Shown here: in pieces, positions 20,817-30,160 of the stretch
Layout of the letters: the number at the start of each line of letters is the position of its first letter
Position numbering within the stretch: position 1 is the first letter of the stretch
Assembly (NCBI RefSeq): GCF_963678635.1
Contig: NC_087068.1
Location: 2,978,001 to 3,042,000 of the forward strand
Source of the DNA: Symsagittifera roscoffensis
Lineage: Eukaryota > Xenacoelomorpha > Acoela > Convolutidae
Direction of reading: 5' to 3'
DNA length: 64,000 bases
Program-made: the position numbers and the translations under genes
The notes under the pieces: model-generated
Databases searched by the model: none
What the model saw: the letters and a program-made list of their open reading frames with translations, nothing else
Told to the model about the DNA's origin: nothing

Positions 20817-23800
20817 TCAATGCTCCATTTCCTCCTCCTGTGACACTGACTCCGCACTTTCGGTTTCCGTGTCTTGTAGCACGTCATTGACTATCCTGAC
20901 GCTGTTGGAAGCCGTCCTCCAACACTTCTGCTCTTCCACCCTCTGTTTACAGCAAGGTAGGGGATCCACGTTTGATTCTCTGTTTCTACAGAAGCTGTTG
21001 TGGAGACACAACGTCACGTTTCTCTCCAAATCTTCTTTCAGCATCTCTGCCTTCTCATTTCCACTACGCTCGCTCGTCCTGGAAATTCTTTTCACAGCGG
21101 TGGTCACTGCATTCCGATGGGTCACGAAAGCTCGCTTGAAAGCTCCTGCCCCAATGTCCAGCTGATATTCACTGTACACTCTGCCATGTTTCGACATATG
21201 CTTTTTCGCATACTCGTACAACCATGCAGTCATGTTAGCTCTGAACCATGGCATCAATCGTTTTCTTGCCCATATCTTCTTCACTTCCATCGGAATGTTT
21301 AGAACTTTGCACATTGTCTCAAAAAGATCTAAATCTTTTAGACAATCTAATTTCTGCAATTGTTCTCTCGTCGGTGCCTCCTGTCTATTATTTTCTCTCA
21401 CATGAGCTTCCAGCCATCGTATCGCCATCATAACTCCCACTATCACTATTGTTATGGGCTGTGATGAATCTGGTAAACCCATGGAGAGCAGCTCTCCAGA
21501 GTCCCAGATCAACACCAAATTACTACGCTTGGGATACCACCAGGTCTGCAGCAAGCAGTGGCAAGGAAACTCGTCATGTGTCAACATTATGCTCCTCCAA
21601 TTGCGTTTTCCTGAAGCTTCCAGCAATGGTTCCACTTCCATCATCACTCGGTGGATTTCATCATTCTCATCTACTGCATTGTAATCTGTGACAGTTGATC
21701 CTCTCTGTTTCTGTTTTTCAAAGTCACTGAAGTTCCCGCTCACATATCCCATGGACTTCTTTCCTAGTATTGACTCCAACTCTTCTTTGGTTCTCTCTGG
21801 AATTGCTGAGAACATCCTACATAGTAACTCGTAAGACTTTTCAGACATTCTCGCCAATCTCACGCACTTTGGCACTAAGAAAGCTTGATCCACAATCATT
21901 CTTGTACTCTTCACGTCCACAGCCACGAAATGTACAGGGTATCTGCTCTTGCACATTGGAGCCAACGTTGAACCCACCAAATATCGTGCTCCTGATGGTC
22001 TACAATAAGTTTCGCTGTGTCTGATGTTCATCTCTGTTTCTATTGCTTCCCTCCATTTTCCTATATACTTCTGCTCAGTCTGCAGAACTCCTGGGAATAC
22101 TTCTACGCTGATGGCTGTGACCATCTCATGTTTCTGTTCTAGGTTCAATAGTGACTCTAAAGAACCAAACATGCTGTAGAATCCTAGTGCTGTCACTAGA
22201 TTCACATCGGTTCCTCCATGGCAATCTGCTATCAGTTCCGTTTCCGTTCTTGCTTTCATCACTACATTTCCAAACAATACTTTCAACTGCTTGTGTTGTT
22301 TCTCCAGGGTTTTCACACAGTCTAGACTTCCACAAACGTGACCCTCTAGTCCACAGACTTCCGCCAGACAGCTACCAGGTTTGACCCAGTCTTCTGGTCC
22401 CCAGCCAGGCAACTCCACTCTATCTTCTCCGTTGCTCTTAGAGGCTGTTATCATCACATTATATATGATGTTGAGGTCACGCAGGTTACAGTCCGCATTC
22501 AGTTCCCTCTGTATGTCTTGTGTCGCCCGTAATATTGAGTCAGCGTTGGGACTAGGACACCATGATGGCTTCATCAATTCCCACACTGCCATCAAGCTCG
22601 TTCTCAGTAATTCATCTGAGAATCCCAACCCAAATTCCACTCTCTTGTCGGATTTTGGTACTGAAGGTGCAGTCACCTCTTCTTCCAAGACCAATCCCAA
22701 TTTGGCCTGTGGATTGTTAACGCTCTTAGTCGTCACGATTCTGGACGTCCAGAATCTTAGTAACACCGCCTGCTCATAATCAAAGAAGCAATCGCGTATG
22801 TCTTCACTCAGGAAAGGATTGTATGCTATCCCTATAATCCCGGACACATAGCTATATGACTTCTTCTTGATCGGTCCACAGTATTCACTGGATTTCGGCA
22901 ATGCTCCCATAGATTCTTTAGTGAGCCTCAACTCCTTGTTTGAGAATCTCCTGATCTCGTCTATCTTTTTCATGGGTTCCAATTCTTCAGGTTCTTTCAT
23001 GTTCACCCTCATCGGTTTACTTTGCTGCATATCCAGCATTGCTAGTAAGAACATGGCTTTCGTTCGCTCATCGCCTTCCTTCAACATTTTAACACAAGTG
23101 CTTAATGCAGGTACTGAGATCTGCTCTATCAGGAATCGAATGAAACAGAGAGCGTCTCTCCGCTTTGCACACGCTACTGCTGCTCCCTCCTGGACTATCA
23201 GATCCCTCAGATTCGTCATAAGGAAAACTTTTTCCTCCTTTGATCTCTTCCTTTCTTCCGAATCATATTCTTCGCGAGTCAGTCCCATCATGCACCAGGC
23301 GAGCCTGAGTTGTAATTCTGTCCTTACGTAAGGTACTGCCACGAGAGCATGTATTCTTGGCGTAGTCCTCATTTCTTCTTCGAAATACCTCAATACTACT
23401 GCTTTCCATGGAAGGCTCACTAACTGCTCGATCGTCTCCGCCTCTACGTCAGACGACGCCAAAGTTCCATACGCCTTCTGCTTGAGGGTGGTGCCTTGCA
23501 ACATCGTTTCCAGATAACCCTCCATGGCTTTTTCGTCTTCCAGGGCCATTACATACCCTCTAGCCGAGTTCCGGTATTCCAACATCTCCATGTATCCACC
23601 GGTGGGTTCATCTATCGACACTGTCTCCGACACTGTTAGTCGGTTGTATTCCACTGGTGTCAGTTGTCCTGCAACACTTCCTTTTCCATGATTCATGGGA
23701 GATGGTTTGAAGTCCCTCATTTTACTCTCTCCACATTGACTGAGTATTTCCATTTCTAAAGTTGCTCCAGTCAGAGTGCGGTCACTCCTTTTGGATTTAT

Positions 23801-26144
23801 AACCGGTTGACTTTATCCCTGCCATGAGAATGGGTGGCACCATCGCTATATCACTTAATATTCTATCTGTGCCGGACAATTGATAATCACCTTGCCCCAA
23901 ATCCATGACTTCCTCGACTCGTTTTCTTTTCGCTGAGTTACCAGCTTTCATCGATATTTCCGAATCCACTTTCGTCTTTCCAATTCTCCTCGGCATCACT
24001 CTGCTGCCTAACTTCATTTTCATCGCATTGATTTTATCAATCACCATTTTTGATCGCATCGTTCCTCTCCTGGTCCTTGACAGGTACACCACCTCTCCTT
24101 CATTGTCCTGCGGTGTCATCTTGATGGGAGAATTCGCTTCACTCTCATCAGTGGCTGAGTCGATCAATAACTCACTCAGTCTCCCTTCACACTCATCAAG
24201 CTTGTCAAGTACTTCTCTCATCAAGGGTTGATTGAGACCTGTTTTGAGAATGGACTGGGTCCCATAGCTCTGAATCACAGTCCAGACTTCTTCCATGAAC
24301 GCCACTCTGTCCAGCTTACATCCCGTCCTACTCTCGTGGTCTCGGTGATGTACTTCCCATTCTTCTTCGGGTAGCGTTCCCAAGAAAGGTACTCTGGCTG
24401 AGGCCTCTATTCTTCTCCTCCGAGGTGATTCCATGAGGATTCTCTGATCGTTATTTCTTGTATTGCCAGGAGAGCTGCTCTCCGGCAAATTCCGTTTCAT
24501 CTCCTCAAAGGCTGACGGAGGTTCCAGTGTCGAGATGCCTTCATCCGCTGGCTCAGTCGTTTCCAACGTGTCTGCATTATTCTCAAGATCACTGAAGATA
24601 TTGAAATCCAGGCTGGATGTTCCTCCTGTCGATGCCCTGTCGTCCTCCCCACCAGCCTGATCTTGTTGCATGGGTTCTTCAGTCTGACGGTTTCCACCCT
24701 GTCCGTCATCTCCTTCTGACTTGTCCCTATTCGAGTTCGATGGTCCTTGTTTGTCATTGTCAGCTTCTTCCTGGAATCTCGGTATGAGCAATGTGCCGGC
24801 TGATTTATCTTCCTCTTCTCCATGGACCACTTTGATTTCTTCGCAGCCGAAGGGTGCTAGGAAAATTCTCGTCTGCAATACTCCCGCAGCTTTCATCTCT
24901 TTTCTCACACTGGTCAGGATTACTGAGGCTTCAGGCAGTTCAGTCCTGCCTCTCATCCTCATTGGAGCTAAGCCTAGTCCCCTCCATTCCTCATCAAATC
25001 CTTCCGGCTTGGGAGTAGCAGCGTTGCTTATTCGCCTTCTCGTCGCTTGATCCGTGTACGCAAATCGTGTGTACTGTAACACGGCGGCATTTCTCCCCAC
25101 GAAGTATGGATCTATCGTCGCCGAGAAATTCCCTACTCTCCTTTCATTGGTTTCGAATGCTCTCAACCTAGGAGTTTGTACTACGGAGACTGCTCCGAGC
25201 AACATCCTTCTTATCAGAGGGAATTCAGGGATTGCTTCGGGTAGTTTCTTGTAATCGCCCCAGTCCTTGGTCTCTTCTCTCACCTTGTGATACGCTGCTG
25301 TGAGACGAGGCACTCTGGTCATTTCACCATTCGTTTTGTCATAGGGCCTCAGATTCCAAAGCTTTGGAAACACCTCGATGTGCCCTCTTTCTACTTCTCC
25401 CATGCGGTCACAGAAGTGATCGTCAAAATTGATGACTGTCATCTCTGGCTCCGATAGTTTCGCAAATAACAGATCTTCACTCATGAGCTCTCGCAATGCG
25501 TGCTGCTCACACCAGTTCAGTGTACTACCGTCCACTGCCGATATGAGGTTCAGGTGCAACACCGACCTCCTATATGCTTCCACTTTAACGTCAGGGAACG
25601 CAAAGGTGACTGCTGGTCCATAGATCACTGTCACGAACTCCGTGACTCCTCTGATCAGTGCCAAGGGATCGATTATCATAGCTAAGCTCAAATCTGTTAA
25701 CAGCGGCATGCCTCCAACATGTCGTCTAACATCTTCCTCTCTTTCAATTGTCTCGTCTTCTCCGGTTCCAAAGCGATTTTGCTGCAAGAGATACTGGATA
25801 AGAGTGTGTCTCAGGTCTCTTATTTTGTTCCACGAGTCTGTGGATTTCTTCATATCCAGATTCCTCGCTCTCTCTTTCATCTGCTCTGGACAACGTGCCA
25901 GTTTCATCAGTCCTCCCAAGTTTCCGTGGGTTATTGCGATCAATGTCAGAAGTCCATCTAGTCGCAGGTTCTGTATTCCATCCGTAAGCAGTATCACCGG
26001 TCCTTTCACGAAATTCTCCGCTCCAAATGTCACGAACAAGGCTATTAATTCCACTATCGATACTTTCACTACCGCTTGGAGGAATTCCTTTATCAAGTAG
26101 TGCGAGACTTTCGGGTAGACTTTTGCCAAGAAGGACGCGGTCAT
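20817..26144 (-). CDS. Element 1 ORF5, 1775-aa cargo protein of unknown function
   Basis: I do not recognise a domain. The protein is mostly helical, with charged and hydrophobic alternation and no clear signal peptide or C-terminal membrane anchor, so a retroviral-type envelope is not supported. Residues about 455-520 are a Glu/Asp/Gln/Ser-rich linker, and basic patches (PRRRR, KRKR) follow. The C-terminal three quarters are conserved in element 2's 1421-aa ORF, including a DCHG(G/V)TDVNL box (about residue 1310), an (EFP/EYP)CHCL..T.WYPKR box (about 1525), MPWFRA (about 1645) and a Cys-rich tail (CLHNSFCRNRE...PCC, about 1720-1740). The start ATG overlaps the ORF4 stop as ATGA. The spaced Cys/His residues would suit a nucleic-acid-binding or structural role, which is inference only. 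Confidence 0.8.
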   Translation of the reverse strand: MTASFLAKVYPKVSHYLIKEFLQAVVKVSIVELIALFVTFGAENFVKGPVILLTDGIQNLRLDGLLTLIAITHGNLGGLMKLARCPEQMKERARNLDMKKSTDSWNKIRDLRHTLIQYLLQQNRFGTGEDETIEREEDVRRHVGGMPLLTDLSLAMIIDPLALIRGVTEFVTVIYGPAVTFAFPDVKVEAYRRSVLHLNLISAVDGSTLNWCEQHALRELMSEDLLFAKLSEPEMTVINFDDHFCDRMGEVERGHIEVFPKLWNLRPYDKTNGEMTRVPRLTAAYHKVREETKDWGDYKKLPEAIPEFPLIRRMLLGAVSVVQTPRLRAFETNERRVGNFSATIDPYFVGRNAAVLQYTRFAYTDQATRRRISNAATPKPEGFDEEWRGLGLAPMRMRGRTELPEASVILTSVRKEMKAAGVLQTRIFLAPFGCEEIKVVHGEEEDKSAGTLLIPRFQEEADNDKQGPSNSNRDKSEGDDGQGGNRQTEEPMQQDQAGGEDDRASTGGTSSLDFNIFSDLENNADTLETTEPADEGISTLEPPSAFEEMKRNLPESSSPGNTRNNDQRILMESPRRRRIEASARVPFLGTLPEEEWEVHHRDHESRTGCKLDRVAFMEEVWTVIQSYGTQSILKTGLNQPLMREVLDKLDECEGRLSELLIDSATDESEANSPIKMTPQDNEGEVVYLSRTRRGTMRSKMVIDKINAMKMKLGSRVMPRRIGKTKVDSEISMKAGNSAKRKRVEEVMDLGQGDYQLSGTDRILSDIAMVPPILMAGIKSTGYKSKRSDRTLTGATLEMEILSQCGESKMRDFKPSPMNHGKGSVAGQLTPVEYNRLTVSETVSIDEPTGGYMEMLEYRNSARGYVMALEDEKAMEGYLETMLQGTTLKQKAYGTLASSDVEAETIEQLVSLPWKAVVLRYFEEEMRTTPRIHALVAVPYVRTELQLRLAWCMMGLTREEYDSEERKRSKEEKVFLMTNLRDLIVQEGAAVACAKRRDALCFIRFLIEQISVPALSTCVKMLKEGDERTKAMFLLAMLDMQQSKPMRVNMKEPEELEPMKKIDEIRRFSNKELRLTKESMGALPKSSEYCGPIKKKSYSYVSGIIGIAYNPFLSEDIRDCFFDYEQAVLLRFWTSRIVTTKSVNNPQAKLGLVLEEEVTAPSVPKSDKRVEFGLGFSDELLRTSLMAVWELMKPSWCPSPNADSILRATQDIQRELNADCNLRDLNIIYNVMITASKSNGEDRVELPGWGPEDWVKPGSCLAEVCGLEGHVCGSLDCVKTLEKQHKQLKVLFGNVVMKARTETELIADCHGGTDVNLVTALGFYSMFGSLESLLNLEQKHEMVTAISVEVFPGVLQTEQKYIGKWREAIETEMNIRHSETYCRPSGARYLVGSTLAPMCKSRYPVHFVAVDVKSTRMIVDQAFLVPKCVRLARMSEKSYELLCRMFSAIPERTKEELESILGKKSMGYVSGNFSDFEKQKQRGSTVTDYNAVDENDEIHRVMMEVEPLLEASGKRNWRSIMLTHDEFPCHCLLQTWWYPKRSNLVLIWDSGELLSMGLPDSSQPITIVIVGVMMAIRWLEAHVRENNRQEAPTREQLQKLDCLKDLDLFETMCKVLNIPMEVKKIWARKRLMPWFRANMTAWLYEYAKKHMSKHGRVYSEYQLDIGAGAFKRAFVTHRNAVTTAVKRISRTSERSGNEKAEMLKEDLERNVTLCLHNSFCRNRESNVDPLPCCKQRVEEQKCWRTASNSVRIVNDVLQDTETESAESVSQEEEMEH

Positions 26145-26713
26145 CCGGCTCCCAACCCTTCTAGCATGCTGTCTGTCCTTTCAAATCCCTCCTGTCCTTT
26201 CACTTCCTGGGTCCAGAAGGTTTCCAGAGTAATCTGACACATTCTGTTCACGAACTCAGCTGTCTTTTCTCCGGCATTTTCCGCCAGGTTCACCTCCTTC
26301 AACAAGTAGGCGTGTATCTTAGTGATCATTACTGGGCCTTGCTGAAAAGCATCTGCACCCAATGCCGCTACTCTCGGATTCAGGTGTAGCCACTGGTTTG
26401 CTTCCGGCTTGGTTCTCAGCACCATCGCTTCCAGATGAGCTCTCGTCTCCAGTGAATTCTTTCTTCTCGTGTCTTCACTCGCCACTTCCATTGCTCGGAA
26501 CCACAAGTCGTTGGACATCGCCGTGATCACTCGATGGTCGTCATCTATCCCTGGTTTCAGTTTGAGTTGCCGACTGAAGTTGGACAGTTCCAACCCCAGC
26601 ACTTCGTCCAACACCAACATGTGTAGCGCGTGGTCCTTGAACCCTCTCATCGCGTTTGAGATATCTGACCATACTGCAGGCAGTTCAGCCTTAAGTGGCC
26701 TCAGGTTCTCCAT
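26141..26713 (-). CDS. Element 1 ORF4, 190-aa protein of unknown function
   Basis: Starts MENLRPLKAELPAVW and is predicted largely helical. No catalytic motif, zinc finger or membrane segment is visible. It starts 34 bases after the ORF3 stop, and its TGA overlaps the ORF5 ATG (26144-26141 reads ATGA on the minus strand), suggesting coupled translation by termination-reinitiation. Element 2 has lost the whole region. It could once have been part of ORF5, whose first 100 residues are similarly helical, but the frames differ. Confidence 0.65.
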   Translation of the reverse strand: MENLRPLKAELPAVWSDISNAMRGFKDHALHMLVLDEVLGLELSNFSRQLKLKPGIDDDHRVITAMSNDLWFRAMEVASEDTRRKNSLETRAHLEAMVLRTKPEANQWLHLNPRVAALGADAFQQGPVMITKIHAYLLKEVNLAENAGEKTAEFVNRMCQITLETFWTQEVKGQEGFERTDSMLEGLGAG

Positions 26714-26747
26714 TTCTATCTAGCGATTCGGGGCTGATATGATCACA

Positions 26748-27695
26748 TCATATTTTCCCTCCGAAAGTAAGGCTACCATTGCATACACAAATTTCAGTCC
26801 ATCCGGGAGATGGATGTGCATATCCCGGAGACAACGCAAATACTACTCTCAATGTCACTTTGTTGAATGATCCCTCCTTTGTCGCGTCTACCACTTCACC
26901 CATTGACTCCAGGATGTCTTTTATCGCTGGCCATACTGCGTTTTCTGCTGTTGCAGGATCTCTGAGCCTGCTCAGAAAACCTCTACTGTGTAGATGGTCA
27001 TTGATGCCAGCAAACACAATCGTTATCGGGTTCATTTCTGTCTGCCTTTGTACCCCTATAGCCAATGACACTGATTGCAATAGGTCTAGGTCAACTGCGG
27101 CCAGCATTATGACGTCCGGCCAAAACAAAGACTTAGAGGTGTACACGAACTCTGAGTTCGCTACTACCATGATTTTGGCCTTTCTCATCTCTGCTTTGTC
27201 GTAGGCGGCGAAGATGGTCTCATCTTTCTTTATCGCTGTCAATCCGCCATATCTCTGGGCATCACCATCTTGGTTCACTAGTTTTGGGTACACTCTCTCC
27301 TTCACATGACCAGGTGGTGTCGTCAATTGCCTAAATATCTTCACGTGTTGTCCAATCGGCGCTCTCGCCGTCAGGAATCTTCCTGGCCTTTCTTCACGAT
27401 TCCTCTCATCATGGTTCAATCTCACATCTTGCAACGGTCTTGCATTCACAGGTCCTATTGTGTTGTTGGAGGGCAGTCCCTCCAAGTCGGCAAATCTCAA
27501 GGCCGTCGTGGAGCTGAAATTTATGCTAGCGGCTATCAACCAGTCTACGCCGGTCATCGAGTACAATCTGCTGACGGATAGCGTCGCTCCATTCAGCATC
27601 CTCCTTGCATCTTCGATGAAGCTCACTCTCTGTAGGTCCAGCTTCATTAGTTCTTCTTTGTATATATGCCAAGGAGACGGTATGGACCTGACCAC
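26748..27695 (-). CDS. Element 1 ORF3, 315-aa protein, possibly a degenerate SGNH-like fold
   Basis: ORF3 overlaps the last 49 bases of ORF2 in another frame. Residues about 175-240 alternate hydrophobic strands and helices (IMVVANSEF, DVIMLAAVDLD, NPITIVFAGINDHLHSRGF). The FAGIND segment resembles the block III strand-GxND of SGNH hydrolases, as in ORF2's LVGTND. No GDS nucleophile block and no C-terminal DxxH block could be found, so catalysis would not be expected. Whether it is a duplicated and degenerated ORF2 domain is speculative. Absent from element 2. Confidence 0.6.
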   Translation of the reverse strand: MVRSIPSPWHIYKEELMKLDLQRVSFIEDARRMLNGATLSVSRLYSMTGVDWLIAASINFSSTTALRFADLEGLPSNNTIGPVNARPLQDVRLNHDERNREERPGRFLTARAPIGQHVKIFRQLTTPPGHVKERVYPKLVNQDGDAQRYGGLTAIKKDETIFAAYDKAEMRKAKIMVVANSEFVYTSKSLFWPDVIMLAAVDLDLLQSVSLAIGVQRQTEMNPITIVFAGINDHLHSRGFLSRLRDPATAENAVWPAIKDILESMGEVVDATKEGSFNKVTLRVVFALSPGYAHPSPGWTEICVCNGSLTFGGKI

Positions 27696-29764
27696 ATCAA
27701 TGAGCCTCTGCTCGGTCTCTCCTCTCGACTGGTACTCGTCGTCTCCGATCTAGTGTCCGATCTGGATGTGCCTGCTACTTCCTCGATTGGTTGGTTGACA
27801 GGTCCTATCCTTTTCCTAGGATGAATTGTCCTCCTCATCGGTGCTTCTCCCAACCGATCTTGTACGTCTGTTCTTCGACCTGGTTCACCGGAGCTTTGTT
27901 GCCGGTAATTTGTGACGGCTGGGACCGTACCCAAGCGTGTTTCCAGGTTAGGAGGTACAAAGGTGGTGATCACCGTATCACTCACCGTTCCCTCTTCCTT
28001 CAGTACTCCTGTGTCAAAGAGTTCTGCTTCCAGCTCATCCAACCGTTCTTGGAAGACTCGATTCAACCAAGCTTGTCCTTCGACACTGTCGAAGTGGATG
28101 CCATCTGTGGTCAGTCTGGCTTGATCCATGGCTCTCAATTCATGTTCAATGTCCATGAGGATCATTCTTCCGGCATTTCGATTTGCTAGGTTTCTCAAGA
28201 TGTTGTTCCATCTCATGACTCCCTCGTTGTGCCTTCTTCCTGATGCTGTCAGGCTTCTTGCGTTCATTGGCACCGTGCAAACGGTCAGTACCGCGCAACT
28301 GAACTTCTGCCAGAGAGTAGTAAACAAACACACCATCATTGCTTCCCACAGTGCTTCCTGCTCATCTGATCCTCTGGAGATGTCATTCGTCCCAACTAAG
28401 ATCATCACATTGGGTATCTTCCCTGGATTCATCAGTTCCACCATGCGATATAATTGGGCAATCGTCGCGCCTCCAAAGGCCATCACCGTGGTGACCCATG
28501 AGGTCCTCAAATTCGACAGCATTCTGACTAAGCTGTCTCCCAATATCAGGTGAGATGTCCCGAGTGGTGGTTGCTGCAGGTTCACAGCCGGGCTCCAGGT
28601 AGCTCGATTGAAGCAGGCTCTCGGATCTGTCTCCGGAACTCCCGTGAAATTATACTTCAATTGATTATTCTTCTGCACGTCTATTACACGAGACACTTTC
28701 TTCGCTGGCATCTTCCTTACTTTCCTCTCTGGGATTCTCGAGTTCCCCATGAGTGGTGTCACGTTACTCATCCCTTGTCTGATTACTGTCTGGGAGAGTT
28801 GTACTCTGCCCGTATCGTCAATCGTTCCATAGGGTGCAGTCACCCCGGAACCTGGTGCATTCTTGTTAGCGACCAATCTTCCAGCTGTCTCTATCAGTTT
28901 TCTCACTGTCTGTTCTACGACGGGATCACCCAAGGTGTCACTAGGATCCGGGATTGTTACTCGGTTCGTCTCTGCTGGAAGCCGTGTCTCCGTTGTTTGA
29001 CTCATTTCTCGAGGTGTCAAGAGCTCCATCGGGGACTGCCCACGAGGAATATCCCTTGCAGGTATCACTTTCTCAATGGACGTCGTCAACGCCACCTGCT
29101 CCGATCGCTCTTTGTATTCCTGCCTTAAGCGTTCGATCTCTTGACCCTGCTTTTTGTTGCAGTCTTCAAACAACTTTCTCCACATGTCCCGGTCTTCCTC
29201 CATTGCCAGCATGGTCTTCGTCATATCGTCTAACTCCTTCTTCGTACTTCTCAACTGATCGTTCATCTCGTCCAGATCTTGTATGGTTTGGTTCGTCTGA
29301 ACCTTCTGTGTTACTTTCGCCCCTTTTGGTGGCACAGCTGCTCTCAGTGGTGAACCAGACGAGGTCGCCTCGCTGTTCATCTCCCGATGCATTCTCGTCA
29401 GCCCAGGTTTAGGCTTAGAGGGCATTGGCATCTCACCTGGTTGGTAAGTCCTAGAACTTCCCAACCCAGGCTCATTCGCCAAGTCACTCCCTGAGAGAGC
29501 CCCGTTTCTCCACCTCATCACTCTCATGTTCGGGCGGTCTAGTACTCCTCTTTCTCCATATGCTGCCATCAACAGGACTTCCGTGGGGCGGTCCCCACGG
29601 TTGTCGTGCCCCAAGATGTTAATCAGGGCGGTCAGCAACATGACCACCTCTGGGTCCTCCAGAGCGAAGTCTCGTTCGATCAGCCGACGATAGATCGCAT
29701 CTACCATCGGTCCTACATATGCCTCTGCCAGGTCCATCAATTCATCCAGGTTGAAATTGTCCAT
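27647..29764 (-). CDS. Element 1 ORF2, 705-aa protein with SGNH/GDSL hydrolase domain
   Basis: N-terminal residues 1-110 form a conserved helical domain (ALINILG, DRPTEVLLMAAYGE, MRVMRWR) also present in element 2. A coiled-coil-like stretch follows at about 150-230. Residues about 405-575 carry the SGNH hydrolase blocks in order: ILGDSL (nucleophile Ser, about 408), GGATI (block II Gly, about 428), MILVGTND (block III Asn, about 458) and TDGIHFD (block V Asp/His, about 555). All four signature residues are present, so an esterase or lipase-type activity is plausible. A low-complexity tail follows. SGNH domains are known from ORF1 of some CR1-type LINEs; finding one downstream of integrase in a Ty3/Gypsy-type element is unusual. 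ORF2 begins 397 bases after the gag-pol stop. Confidence 0.85.
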   Translation of the reverse strand: MDNFNLDELMDLAEAYVGPMVDAIYRRLIERDFALEDPEVVMLLTALINILGHDNRGDRPTEVLLMAAYGERGVLDRPNMRVMRWRNGALSGSDLANEPGLGSSRTYQPGEMPMPSKPKPGLTRMHREMNSEATSSGSPLRAAVPPKGAKVTQKVQTNQTIQDLDEMNDQLRSTKKELDDMTKTMLAMEEDRDMWRKLFEDCNKKQGQEIERLRQEYKERSEQVALTTSIEKVIPARDIPRGQSPMELLTPREMSQTTETRLPAETNRVTIPDPSDTLGDPVVEQTVRKLIETAGRLVANKNAPGSGVTAPYGTIDDTGRVQLSQTVIRQGMSNVTPLMGNSRIPERKVRKMPAKKVSRVIDVQKNNQLKYNFTGVPETDPRACFNRATWSPAVNLQQPPLGTSHLILGDSLVRMLSNLRTSWVTTVMAFGGATIAQLYRMVELMNPGKIPNVMILVGTNDISRGSDEQEALWEAMMVCLFTTLWQKFSCAVLTVCTVPMNARSLTASGRRHNEGVMRWNNILRNLANRNAGRMILMDIEHELRAMDQARLTTDGIHFDSVEGQAWLNRVFQERLDELEAELFDTGVLKEEGTVSDTVITTFVPPNLETRLGTVPAVTNYRQQSSGEPGRRTDVQDRLGEAPMRRTIHPRKRIGPVNQPIEEVAGTSRSDTRSETTSTSREERPSRGSLMWSGPYRLLGIYTKKN

Positions 29765-30160
29765 ATTGTTCTTTCCAAGTTTGATTTGATTTCGATTTCA
29801 AGTTTTGACTCAAGTGAGCAATTAAATGATCAATCAGGATCTAGAAAAGGAATCACGACTGTCACACTTGTCAATTTCACCTTAACATACATCGTTAAAA
29901 TTTGCTTAAAGACAGTTCAGATAAAAAGATATTTATCCTAAAATTTATTAAAATCAATTGGTTTCTAAAATTTTGGAATTCGACCTAAGATTGGACAGTC
30001 CAAACTTTGGATCTATTCCCAAGATCGTCATTTAGTTGTTCATGGTCACTAACCCCTACTTACCCATGATCTTAATAACCTAACACATAACATAACCTAA
30101 CGCACCTCTCACATATTACACACAACTTAGTCTTTGGCCTAACACCCTCTCGCACATCAC
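29765..30160 (-). other. Interval between gag-pol and ORF2 of element 1
   Basis: Non-coding and rich in ACATAAC/CCTAAC-type short repeats on the plus strand (30080-30125). Element 2's equivalent (51165-51612) has the same character (51450-51560). It may hold a splice acceptor or an internal promoter for the cargo ORFs, but no definite signal was identified. Confidence 0.4.

Noticed and set aside
20817-26144. ORF5 as a retroviral envelope
   Set aside because: No signal peptide, furin-like site, fusion peptide or C-terminal membrane anchor could be seen.
20788-30000. Many plus-strand open frames of 60-240 codons opposite ORF2-ORF5 and gag-pol
   Set aside because: They are antisense by-products of the GC-richer coding strand of the retroelements, change arbitrarily between elements 1 and 2 and carry no domain.
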